64,000 nt of DNA from Fertoeibacter niger. GTDB lineage: Bacteria; Pseudomonadota; Alphaproteobacteria; Rhodobacterales; Rhodobacteraceae. The notes under the pieces are model-generated. The model had not been told where the DNA came from, searched no databases, and was given only the letters and a program-made list of their open reading frames with translations. Within the stretch, counting starts at the first letter, position 1. Every line of letters begins with the position of its first letter. Positions 26,154 through 34,114 of the stretch are shown piece by piece. The stretch is taken from the NCBI RefSeq assembly GCF_009380135.2, contig NZ_WHUT02000002.1, forward strand, positions 248,001 to 312,000. The letters run 5' to 3'. The translations under genes and the position numbers were made by a program.

Positions 26154-27139
26154 CCACTTTGACCATGGCCGAAATGGACGCCCGCATCGTGCGCTACGGC
26201 GATTTGCGGCCCTGCAAGACCGCCTTCATCGACGCGCATACCCCGGGGTCCGACCAGAAGGAAAACTTCACCATCATCGGCGGCGGCGTGTCCGAATCCG
26301 CCGATCAGCATGTGCATATCGTCGATACGCCCGGCTTCAACATCGGCGCGGCGGGCCAGCCGCCGAAATGCCGCAACAGCCTGCATTCCCACCGCACGGC
26401 TGAAGTGTTCTTCGCGCTGAAGGGCCGCTGGCGGTTCTTCTGGGGGCGCTGGGGCACGGCGGGCGAAGTGGTGCTGGAGGAAGGCGACATCATCAACATC
26501 CCCACCGGCATCTTTCGCGGGTTCGAGAATGTAGGCACCGATTACGGGATGATCATGGCCATTCTGGGCGGTGATGACGCGGGCGGCGGGGTGATCTGGG
26601 CGCCGCAGGTCATTCAGGATGCCGCAGGGCACGGGCTGGTGCTGGGCCAGAACGGCAAACTCTATGACAGCAAGAAGGGCCAGAGCCTGCCCGCAGGCGT
26701 GGCCCCGATGCCGCTGCTGACCGAGGCAGAACTGGCGGCCTTTCCCGAACCCACCACAGCCGAGGTCGTGCCGCATCATGTGGCCCGGTATTGGGACATG
26801 ATGGCGCTGTCTGACCGCCAGCCCGCCCGGGTGATCGGCCCCGATGCCATTTTGCGCGACCGGCCCGGGTTCGATGTGGAACTGCTGTCGCGCCAGTCGA
26901 TCCCCGCCACCCCCTACAGCCTTGACGCGCATGAGGTGCTGATGCCGATGCGCGGACACTGGCGGCTGACATGGGATGCGGGGGCCGGCACCGAAGGCAC
27001 GACCGCGCTGAACCCCGGTGACACCTGCGCCATCCCGCCCGGCCTGTCGCATGCGCTGGCCCCGGCGATGACCGGCGAGGCCAGCCTTTACCGGGTGCGC
27101 GCAACCACCGACAAGGCCGGGCCAACGTGGAGGGGCTGA
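26150..27139 (+). CDS. bicupin, possible dioxygenase or isomerase
   Basis: A 329-residue protein with two cupin barrels. Cupin 1 carries the likely metal motif in SLHSHRTAEVFFALKGRWRFFWG and GDIINIPTGIFRGFEN. Cupin 2 (YSLDAHEVLMPMRGHWRLTWD ... GDTCAIPPGLSHALAP) keeps one His of the first motif and a His in the second, so the first barrel is the better candidate for catalysis. The general shape is that of gentisate-dioxygenase-like bicupins, but the sequence match is not specific enough to name the reaction. Its gene is coupled to the SnoaL-like gene upstream. Confidence 0.75.
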   Translation: MTTLTMAEMDARIVRYGDLRPCKTAFIDAHTPGSDQKENFTIIGGGVSESADQHVHIVDTPGFNIGAAGQPPKCRNSLHSHRTAEVFFALKGRWRFFWGRWGTAGEVVLEEGDIINIPTGIFRGFENVGTDYGMIMAILGGDDAGGGVIWAPQVIQDAAGHGLVLGQNGKLYDSKKGQSLPAGVAPMPLLTEAELAAFPEPTTAEVVPHHVARYWDMMALSDRQPARVIGPDAILRDRPGFDVELLSRQSIPATPYSLDAHEVLMPMRGHWRLTWDAGAGTEGTTALNPGDTCAIPPGLSHALAPAMTGEASLYRVRATTDKAGPTWRG

Positions 27140-27185
27140 CCAGCGCCCAGCCCCGGTCTTGGCCCGCCGCCGTGGCCTGCGCAAC

Positions 27186-27875
27186 ATGATGCCGCTGGTG
27201 CTGATCCCCGGCATGATGTGCGATGCGCGGCTGTTCGCGCCGCAGATGGCCGCCTTTGCCCGCTGCCCCCTGCTGCACGCCCCCTGCACCGAGGCGGACA
27301 GTGTCGAGGGCTTGGCGGCGGCCGTGCTGGCGGTGGCCCCGCCCCGTTTCGCGCTGGCCGGGCTGTCGATGGGTGGCATCGTGGCGATGGAGGTGCTGCG
27401 TCAGGCCCCCGGACGGGTGGCGAAACTGGCGCTGCTGGATACCAATCCCCTGGCCGAGACCGCGCAGGTGCAGGCACGCCGCCCCGCCCAGATCGCCGAG
27501 GCGATTGCAGGCGGGCTGGACCGCGTGATGCAGCGCGACATGATCCCGCACTATCTGGCCGATGCGGAAAGCCAGCCGGGCATTGCTGCGCTGTGCCTTG
27601 ACATGGCGCTGGGGCTTGGCCCCGAGGTGTTCGCCCGTCAGTCCCGCGCGCTGGCCACACGGCCCGACCAGACCGCCACGCTGGCCGCCTTCCATGGCCC
27701 CGCGCTGGTGCTGACCGGCGCGCATGACCGGCTTTGTCCGATGGAAAGACACGCCCTGATGCACCGCCTGATGCCGCAATCGCGGCTGGTGGTGATCGAC
27801 GGCGCGGGCCACCTGCCCGTGCTGGAAAAACCGATGGAAACGACAGCGGCCCTGCGCCGCTGGTGGGAGGAATGA
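27186..27875 (+). CDS. alpha/beta hydrolase
   Basis: A 229-residue alpha/beta-fold hydrolase. The oxyanion turn is LIPGMMCDARLF, the nucleophile elbow is GLSMGGIVAMEVL, an acidic residue follows in LTGAHDRLCP, and the catalytic His is in VIDGAGHLPVLEKP. It is similar to carboxylic-ester or enol-lactone hydrolases; the substrate is not identifiable. No good Shine-Dalgarno precedes the ATG codons at 27186 and 27189. The end overlaps the next gene by one base, and it follows the bicupin gene by 46 bp. Confidence 0.82.
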   Translation: MMPLVLIPGMMCDARLFAPQMAAFARCPLLHAPCTEADSVEGLAAAVLAVAPPRFALAGLSMGGIVAMEVLRQAPGRVAKLALLDTNPLAETAQVQARRPAQIAEAIAGGLDRVMQRDMIPHYLADAESQPGIAALCLDMALGLGPEVFARQSRALATRPDQTATLAAFHGPALVLTGAHDRLCPMERHALMHRLMPQSRLVVIDGAGHLPVLEKPMETTAALRRWWEE

Positions 27876-28570
27876 TGGACGCCGCCTTGCTGACCCAGCT
27901 GCGATCCGTGGATACGCCGACCGTGTGCAACGCCATCGAGGTGGTGCAGGGCAAGCGCGGCTTTGCCGCATTCACCCGGGGCACGATGCTGTGTTCAGCG
28001 CCCGATGCGCCTGCCGTCGTCGGCTATTCCGTCACCGCGACCATCGCCGCCCTGCACCCTGCGGAAGAACCGCCCGCCGTGATCCGCGCGCGCCGCATGG
28101 CCTATTACCGCGCCATGGCCGATGCCACGAAACCGGCCGTCGCGGTGATCGAGGATCTGGATTACCCGCATGCCATCGGCGCCTATTGGGGCGAGGTGAA
28201 CACCACGATCCACAAGGGCTTTGGCCTGTCGGGCGCGCTGACCAATGGCGTGATGCGCGATCTGGGCGACATGGCCCCCGGTTTTCCGGTCATCGCGGGG
28301 TCGGTCGGCCCCAGCCATGGGTTCGTGCATGTCCGTTCACTGGGCCAGCCGGTGACGATCTTTGGCCTGACCGTGGCGCAGGGCGATCTGATTCACGCCG
28401 ACCGGCACGGCGCGCTGGTGATACCGCCCGAAGTGGTGCCGCATCTGGCCGCCGCGATTGACCGGATGCGCGCGACGGAACGGCTGATCATTGACCCCGC
28501 CCGCGCCCCCGGCTTCGACTTTGCAGCGTTCGAGGTGGCATGGGCAGCGTTCGAGGCGGCGCGCACCTGA
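27875..28570 (+). CDS. RraA-like protein (aldolase/hydratase-type fold)
   Basis: A 231-residue protein of the RraA/4-hydroxy-4-methyl-2-oxoglutarate aldolase family. It shows VDTPTVCNAIE at the N-terminus, a G-x-x-x-D-L region in LTNGVMRDLGDM and the C-terminal GDLIHADRHGALVIPPEVV. Family members include aldolases and oxaloacetate decarboxylases acting on small keto acids, as well as the RNase E inhibitor RraA; in a catabolic operon the enzymatic role is the more likely. GGAGG four bases before the ATG at 27875 decides the start. The stop and the next start share one base (TGATG). Confidence 0.78.
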   Translation: MDAALLTQLRSVDTPTVCNAIEVVQGKRGFAAFTRGTMLCSAPDAPAVVGYSVTATIAALHPAEEPPAVIRARRMAYYRAMADATKPAVAVIEDLDYPHAIGAYWGEVNTTIHKGFGLSGALTNGVMRDLGDMAPGFPVIAGSVGPSHGFVHVRSLGQPVTIFGLTVAQGDLIHADRHGALVIPPEVVPHLAAAIDRMRATERLIIDPARAPGFDFAAFEVAWAAFEAART

Positions 28571-28734
28571 TGGAAGACGCCCCTCAACCCGATCCGGATG
28601 CGGCACTGGACACCACCGGCATTGCCCTGACCGCCGCTGAACGTGACGGCATCCGCCAGACTGCGGCGTTTCTGGCGCAATCGCGTGCCTTGGTGCAGGC
28701 CTATCTTGCCGCGCGCGAGGCCCCGGATGCCTGA
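28570..28734 (+). CDS. AtzG-like small subunit (DUF4089)
   Basis: A 54-residue protein overlapping the genes on both sides (TGATG upstream, eight bases downstream). The helical core GIALTAAERDGIRQTAAFLAQ followed by an aromatic/Ala-rich helix (ALVQAYLAAREA) matches the AtzG-like family, small helper proteins that form a complex with AtzE-type amidases as in the 1-carboxybiuret hydrolase AtzEG. Position directly before an AtzE-like gene strongly supports this. Easily missed because of its size. Confidence 0.75.
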   Translation: MEDAPQPDPDAALDTTGIALTAAERDGIRQTAAFLAQSRALVQAYLAAREAPDA

Positions 28735-30106
28735 CCGCAGCATTGCCGAGGCAGGCGCGCAGATGCGGGCGGGGCGGCTGACCGCCCGCGCGCTGGCCGA
28801 GGCGCATCTTGACCGGATCGCGGCGGAAAACCCCGCCATCCGCGCCTTTGTTGCCGTGACACCTGACCGGGCGCTGGCCTGCGCCGCGCAGGCAGATGCC
28901 GATTTTGCCGCAGGGATCGACCGTGGCCCGATGCAGGGTATTCCCTTTGCCATCAAGGATCTGGTTGACATGGCGGGCCTGCCCACCACCTGCGGATCAC
29001 GGGCGGCACCCGCCACCCCCGCCGCCACCGATGCCGCCGTGGTGGAACGCCTTTTGGCAGCCGGCGCGGTGCCGCTGGGCAAGGTGGCGACCTATGAATA
29101 TGCGCTGGTCGGGCCATCGTTCGACGGCCCCCACCCGCCCCCGGTGAACCCCTGGAACCCCGACCATATCACCGGCGGGTCATCCTCTGGCTCGGCTGCG
29201 GCGGTGGCGGCGGGGCTGGTGCGCGTGGCCGTCGGCACCGATACCGGCGGGTCGATCCGCAGCCCGGCCTGTTATTGCGGCGTGGTGGGGCTGAAGCCCA
29301 CGCACGGGCTGGTGTCGCGGCACGGCATCTTTCCTTTGTCGCCCGATCTGGATCATGCGGGCCCGCTGGCGGCATCGGTGGCCGAGGCCGCGCTGATGCT
29401 GGATGCCATGGCGGGGTTTGATGCCCGCGACCCGGCCAGCCGCGCCTGCGCCGGGCCTGCGGCGGCTGAACTGGGCCAACCCATTGCCGGAATGCACGTC
29501 GGCTATGCCCGCGACTGGTTCGCCACTGACCCCGCGCTGAATCCCGCCGTGCTGGTCGCCATGGACGATGCGGTGTCGGCCTTGTCGCTGCTGGGCGCGC
29601 GGATCAGCCTGATCGCCCTGCCCGACTATGCGGTGATGGAGGCCGCTGGGGCCATCATCCTGCACCATCGGGCGCTGACCATCCACCGTCACCGGCTGCA
29701 CGCCTATGGGCGGCAGGCGCTGCAAAGCCTGCTGGCCGGGCTGGGGCTGACCGGGGCTGATCTGGCCGATGCCCGCACAGCCGCCCGCCATCTGCGGGAT
29801 GAAACCGATGCCATCCTTTCGCGGTTTGACGCGGTGGTGACGGCCAATGTTCTGGCCCCCGCCCCGCCCTTTGCCGCCTTTGCCGGGAACAAGGCGGTGT
29901 GGACGGCGATGCGCACCCTGCCGTTCAACCTGACGGGCCACCCGGCACTGGCCCTGCCCATCGGCTTTGCCGGTGGGTTGCCGATGGGCATGCAACTGAT
30001 CGGGCGCGCATTCAGCGAGGCGCGGCTCTGCCGCATCGGCCATGCGTTCGAGGCGGCCACCGACCATGCCGCACAGCGCCCGCCCCGTCAGACGGGCGGG
30101 CGCTGA
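28727..30106 (+). CDS. AtzE-like amidase (amidase signature family)
   Basis: A 459-residue amidase. The Ser-cisSer-Lys triad is visible: Lys in [14 protein letters not shown], cis-Ser in [14 protein letters not shown] and nucleophilic Ser in [16 protein letters not shown]. The stretch [29 protein letters not shown] is typical of the AtzE/GatA branch. It probably hydrolyses an amide or carboxy-urea intermediate together with the AtzG-like subunit. It is the last gene of the long operon and ends seven bases from the convergent dehydrogenase gene. Nitrogen in the island's substrate is implied; the actual substrate is unknown. Confidence 0.85.
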   Translation: MPDRSIAEAGAQMRAGRLTARALAEAHLDRIAAENPAIRAFVAVTPDRALACAAQADADFAAGIDRGPMQGIPFAIKDLVDMAGLPTTCGSRAAPATPAATDAAVVERLLAAGAVPLGKVATYEYALVGPSFDGPHPPPVNPWNPDHITGGSSSGSAAAVAAGLVRVAVGTDTGGSIRSPACYCGVVGLKPTHGLVSRHGIFPLSPDLDHAGPLAASVAEAALMLDAMAGFDARDPASRACAGPAAAELGQPIAGMHVGYARDWFATDPALNPAVLVAMDDAVSALSLLGARISLIALPDYAVMEAAGAIILHHRALTIHRHRLHAYGRQALQSLLAGLGLTGADLADARTAARHLRDETDAILSRFDAVVTANVLAPAPPFAAFAGNKAVWTAMRTLPFNLTGHPALALPIGFAGGLPMGMQLIGRAFSEARLCRIGHAFEAATDHAAQRPPRQTGGR

Positions 30107-30112
30107 GGCGGG

Positions 30113-31405
30113 TCAGCCCTTGACCTGCATCCGGTCCAGCCGCAGCTGGGCCGCGCGGCGGTGCCCCTCCAGCCCCTCGCTGGCGCTTTGCCGGGCGGCG
30201 GGCGGGGCCACGGCGGCCACGCCACGTTCATCAAGCCATTGGTGCGTCGCGATTTTCACATAGGCCCCGACCCACAGCCCACCGGTATAGCGGCCCGCCG
30301 CCATGGTGGGCAGCGTGTGGTTGGTGCCCGAACATTTGTCGGAATAGACAACGCTGGCCAGTTCACCGATGAACAGTGACCCATAGTTGCGCAGCCGTTT
30401 CGCCATGGCATGCGGATCGGCGGTATGCACCTGCAGATGCTCGGCCGCGATCAGGTCGGAATAGGCGATCATCGCCGCCTCGTCGTCGCAGATGGCAATC
30501 TCGCCAAAGTCGCGCCAGGCGGGGGCGGCCACATGCGCGGTGCTGAGGGTTTCCAACTGCGCCTCCACCTCGGCCAGCACGGCGGCGGCAAGGCCTGCAT
30601 CGGTGGTAATCAGCCCGACCCGCGTGCGCACGTCATGCTCGGCCTGCGCCAAAAGATCGGTGGCGATCATCTGCGCATCGCCGGTGCTGTCGGCCAGAAT
30701 GAAAATCTCGGACGGGCCGGCCAGCTGGTCGATGCCCACCGGGCCGAAGACCTGCCGTTTCGCCTCGTTCACAAAGGCATTGCCGGGGCCGACGATCTTG
30801 ACCACCTGCGGCACGGTTTCGGTGCCGTAAGCCATGGCCGCAATCGCCTGCGCGCCGCCGATGCGGAAAATCCGGTCAGCCCCCGACAGATGGCAGCCCG
30901 CGATCATCGCGCGGTGGGCGTTGGGTGGCAGGCAGGCCACCACCTCATCCACACCCGCCACCTTGGCGGGAACGATGGTCATCACCGGGGCGGACAGCAG
31001 CGGAAACCGCCCGCCCGGCACATAGCAGCCCACCCGCTCGATCGGAATCACCCGGTGCCCCATGAACACGCCGGGGCGGATTTCGGTTTCCAGCGGCAGG
31101 ATGGTGGCCAGCTGCGCCTGGGCAAAGGCGCGCACATTGGCGATGGCAAATTCGGTATCGGCCCGGGTTTGCGGATCAAGCTCGGCGACCGCCGCCAGGC
31201 GGTCCTCCATCGGCACCTCAAACGCCGCGAGTTCCGCCTTGTCAAATTCCAGCGCAAAGCGCGCCACCGCCGCATCGCCCGATTGCCGCACCTCGCGCAA
31301 TACCTCGGCCACCAGCGCCTCGATCCGGGCGGTGTCGCCCGAGGTCGCGGGTGCGGGGGCCTTCAGCCAGGTGACGCCGGGGACCGAAGACGGGGTGGGA
31401 TTCAT
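30113..31405 (-). CDS. second histidinol-dehydrogenase-family enzyme
   Basis: A 430-residue HisD-fold dehydrogenase. Landmarks are [52 protein letters not shown], the catalytic pair [21 protein letters not shown] and the C-terminal EGLEGHRRAAQLRL. All zinc and catalytic residues seem present. It is clearly distinct from the enzyme at 22078 and nearer in some motifs to true HisD, but no other histidine gene is nearby and it sits under a perfect LacI-type palindrome, so a catabolic role is more likely. The ATG at 31405 has GGAG ten bases upstream. Confidence 0.8.
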   Translation of the reverse strand: MNPTPSSVPGVTWLKAPAPATSGDTARIEALVAEVLREVRQSGDAAVARFALEFDKAELAAFEVPMEDRLAAVAELDPQTRADTEFAIANVRAFAQAQLATILPLETEIRPGVFMGHRVIPIERVGCYVPGGRFPLLSAPVMTIVPAKVAGVDEVVACLPPNAHRAMIAGCHLSGADRIFRIGGAQAIAAMAYGTETVPQVVKIVGPGNAFVNEAKRQVFGPVGIDQLAGPSEIFILADSTGDAQMIATDLLAQAEHDVRTRVGLITTDAGLAAAVLAEVEAQLETLSTAHVAAPAWRDFGEIAICDDEAAMIAYSDLIAAEHLQVHTADPHAMAKRLRNYGSLFIGELASVVYSDKCSGTNHTLPTMAAGRYTGGLWVGAYVKIATHQWLDERGVAAVAPPAARQSASEGLEGHRRAAQLRLDRMQVKG

Positions 31406-31493
31406 GTTGCAAATGCTCCGCGCTGCCAGTTGTGCCGGCATTCCGCGCCGGTGCCAGCGGGAAATATCACAGATGCGGCGCGGGGCCAATGAT

Positions 31494-31513
31494 TTTTGCA
31501 TTCGTTTGCAAAA
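31494..31513 (-). promoter_or_regulatory. perfect-armed LacI-type operator upstream of the second dehydrogenase gene
   Basis: TTTTGCATTCGTTTGCAAAA has perfect 7-bp arms (TTTTGCA/TGCAAAA) around a CG centre, matching the LacI-family pattern TGCA-N6-TGCA. It lies about 90 bp before the start codon, in an otherwise plain 390-bp spacer between that gene and tRNA-Thr. Sites at 14677 and 17064-17106 are of the same kind. Confidence 0.7.
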
Positions 31514-31799
31514 CTGTTCACCACGCTGTCTGTGCCGTGCAAGTCAGGCGACCGGCCAGTTGAACCACCCGGTTTCAGCGTTCCGCGCCCCCGAAGCATG
31601 GGACGCGGCTATTGCCGCACAGGTTTGCCCAACAGGATTGCGCAAAGCAGTTTCTGCACACAGGAAGCTGTGTCAGCCCGCCATCACCCACACCGCACTG
31701 CGGCGGCAATGGCAAGGCAGCCGCAGCAATCCGGGCTGCGCTGTCGCGACGTGCCACGCGAGGCGCGGACTGCCGGATTTTCAGAAGGTTGCGATGAAA

Positions 31800-31875
31800 T
31801 GGTGCCCCCAGAGAGACTCGAACTCCCGACCCTCTGATTACAAATCAGACGCTCTACCAGCTGAGCTATAGGGGC
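31800..31875 (-). tRNA. tRNA-Thr(TGT)
   Basis: A complete cloverleaf on the minus strand with encoded CCA. The acceptor stem GCCCCTA pairs with TGGGGGC, the D-arm contains AGCTCAGCTGGTAGAGC, the anticodon stem-loop CTGATTTGTAATCAG carries TGT, and the T-arm contains GGGAGTTCGAGTC. All arms are intact. Confidence 0.96.
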
Positions 31876-32266
31876 ACGCGCCCGCTATAGCGTCAGGCGC
31901 AGGGGCTGGCAAGAGCAGGCGAAACGGGGTGGCAGGTGGTAACGGCGCATCAACCGGTCTGGCCGCCAAAGACGGGCGGGCCGGGGATTGGCCCGCCCCG
32001 GGGTCAGAAGGGCGGTCCACACACGCCCCCCCGCCCCGTTTCCATGTGCCGCTGCACATGCTGACAAGATGTGCACCAGCCCGGCACTTGTCCCCCGGCC
32101 TGACCGCCGGGGTGCGGCAAACCCGTTGCAAGCCGCATAGGTATCGTTGACCCCGCGTCACAACCTGTCAAATGAAATGTGGCTTTATGTTTCTTTCCTT
32201 TGCCTGTATGTTGTTTTCGGCAGTGTTTGCCCTCCATTCGTCGCAAAACCAACAGTCCAATCCCAC
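31876..32266. other. gene-free spacer with AT-rich end
   Basis: No convincing coding region is seen. The last 110 bases before the DeoR-type gene are distinctly AT-rich (TTTATGTTTCTTTCC, TTGTTTTCGGCAGTGTTTGC) and probably hold its promoter and operators. No single palindrome stands out. Confidence 0.4.
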
Positions 32267-33043
32267 ATGCCCGGCCATTTTCCTGCCAGCCACCGCGAAC
32301 GCGAAATCCTTGACCTGCTGGATGATTCTGGCTCGGCCCGGGTGCAGGATCTGGCGCAGCGGCTGGCGGTGACGGAGGAAACCATCCGCCGCAACGTCAA
32401 ACGGCTGGAAGCGCAGGGCCTTGTGACCAAGGTGCATGGCGGCGTGCATCTGAAGGATTGGGGGCCGGAGCCCAGCTTTGCCCAGCGTTTCGTGCAGAAC
32501 CCCACCGCCAAGCGCCGTATCGCGCGCCATCTGGCGGGGATGATCGGCAACGGCGCCTCGCTGATCCTCGACATCGGCACGACCACCGCCCATGTGGCCG
32601 AGGCGCTGCGCAACCACCGCGATCTGCTGGTTGTCACCAATTCGCTGGCGGTGGCGCAGGCGCTGGCGGCGCGCAACGGCAACCGGGTGTTCATGGCGGG
32701 CGGCGAATTGCGCAGCCATGATGGCGGGGCCTTTGGTGCCGAGGCGCTGGCCTTTGTGCGGCAGTTTCAGGTGCGCCATGCCGTGCTGTCGGCGGCGGCA
32801 ATCAACGCCCGCGCCGGATTCATGTTGCAGGATCTGCGCGAGGCCGAATTGTCCCGCGCCATCATCGAACAGGCCGAAGAGGTCATTATCGCCGCCGATG
32901 CCACCAAGTTCGGCCGCACCGCCCCGATCCGCATCGCCGATCCGTCACTGGTGCGCCGTCTGGTCACGGATGCGCCACCACCCGCAGATCTGGCCCACGC
33001 ATTGGCCTTGGCGGGGGTAGAGGTGGAGGTTGCCGGGGCCTGA
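32267..33043 (+). CDS. DeoR/GlpR family regulator
   Basis: A 258-residue regulator with a DeoR-type helix-turn-helix (REREILDLLDDSGSARVQDLAQRLAVTEETIRRNVKRLEAQGLVTKVHGG) and a DeoR sensor domain (ILDIGTTTAHVAEAL, VVTNSLAVAQAL, VFMAGGELRSHDGGAFGAEAL, VIIAADATKFGR), which usually binds a phosphorylated sugar or polyol. A longer frame reaching 32147 would cover the AT-rich control region, so the ATG at 32267 is preferred. No metabolic gene is adjacent in the same direction; tdh converges on it, so its target is unclear. Confidence 0.83.
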   Translation: MPGHFPASHREREILDLLDDSGSARVQDLAQRLAVTEETIRRNVKRLEAQGLVTKVHGGVHLKDWGPEPSFAQRFVQNPTAKRRIARHLAGMIGNGASLILDIGTTTAHVAEALRNHRDLLVVTNSLAVAQALAARNGNRVFMAGGELRSHDGGAFGAEALAFVRQFQVRHAVLSAAAINARAGFMLQDLREAELSRAIIEQAEEVIIAADATKFGRTAPIRIADPSLVRRLVTDAPPPADLAHALALAGVEVEVAGA

Positions 33044-33076
33044 GGGCCGCAGCCGCTGGTCCAGAAAAACCGCGCC

Positions 33077-34114
33077 TCAGCCCCAGTCCAGCACCACCTT
33101 GCCCGATTGCCCCGACCGCATGGCGGCAAAACCCGTCTCGAAATCATCCACGCCAAAACGGTGGGTTATGACGCGGCGCACGTCCAGCCCGTTTTCCAGC
33201 ATGGCGATCATCTTGTACCAGGTCTCGAAAATCTCGCGGCCATAGACGCCCTTGATGGTGATGGCCTTGAACACAATCCGGCTCCAGTCCACCGGGGATT
33301 TGCCGGTCGGAATGCCCAGCATGGCGATGCGCCCGCCCATCACCAGCGATTCCACCATCTGATCCAGCGCCATCTGGTTGCCCGACATCTCCATGCCCAC
33401 GTCAAAACCCTGCACGATCTTCAGCCGGGCCATCACATCGCGCAGATCCTCCGTCGCCACATTCACCGGCGTCACATCGGTGACTTCCGCCGCCAGCGCC
33501 AGCCGCGCCGGGTTCACATCGGTGATCACCACATGCCGCGCGCCCACATGCCGCGCCACCGCCGCCGCCATGATGCCGATGGGGCCTGCGCCGGTGATCA
33601 GCACATCTTCCCCCACCAGATCAAAGCTCAAGGCGGTGTGAACGGCATTTCCCAAAGGGTCCAGTATCGCGCCGATCTCATCATCAATGCTGTCGGGCAG
33701 AGGCACGACGTTGAACGCAGGCAGCCGCAGATATTGCGCGAAAGCCCCCGGTTCGTTCACGCCGATGCCCCGCGTTGCCGGATCCAGATGGAATTTCCCC
33801 GCGCGTGACTGCCGCGACAGCTTGCCGATCAGATGCCCCTCGCCCGACACGCGCTGACCGATGGCCAGGCCTTCGACATTGCGGCCCAGTTCCACGATCT
33901 CGCCCGCAAACTCATGCCCCGTCACCAGCGGCACCGGCACGGTTTTCGCCGCCCATTCATCCCAGTTCCAGATGTGGATGTCGGTGCCGCAGATGCCGGT
34001 TTTCCTGATGCGGATCAACACGTCATCCGGCCCGATGTCGGGCACGGGGCGCGTCTCCATCCACAGCCCCGGCTCGGGGCGGGCCTTTACCAGTGCTTTC
34101 ATTTCATTGGTCAT
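33077..34114 (-). CDS. tdh: L-threonine 3-dehydrogenase
   Basis: A 345-residue zinc-dependent MDR-family enzyme oxidising L-threonine to 2-amino-3-ketobutyrate with NAD. Catalytic-zinc elements are [17 protein letters not shown] and [10 protein letters not shown], and the Rossmann motif is [18 protein letters not shown]. The lobe that in E. coli Tdh holds four structural-zinc Cys reads [20 protein letters not shown] here and has none of them, which is a feature of an alphaproteobacterial subclass. The start overlaps the kbl stop (ATGA), so both steps are coupled. Confidence 0.93.
   Translation of the reverse strand: MTNEMKALVKARPEPGLWMETRPVPDIGPDDVLIRIRKTGICGTDIHIWNWDEWAAKTVPVPLVTGHEFAGEIVELGRNVEGLAIGQRVSGEGHLIGKLSRQSRAGKFHLDPATRGIGVNEPGAFAQYLRLPAFNVVPLPDSIDDEIGAILDPLGNAVHTALSFDLVGEDVLITGAGPIGIMAAAVARHVGARHVVITDVNPARLALAAEVTDVTPVNVATEDLRDVMARLKIVQGFDVGMEMSGNQMALDQMVESLVMGGRIAMLGIPTGKSPVDWSRIVFKAITIKGVYGREIFETWYKMIAMLENGLDVRRVITHRFGVDDFETGFAAMRSGQSGKVVLDWG

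Noticed and set aside
31406-31799. Plus-strand frame between the second HisD-like gene and tRNA-Thr
   Set aside because: The frame runs through the operator and into the tRNA antisense, has no family resemblance and no ribosome-binding site.
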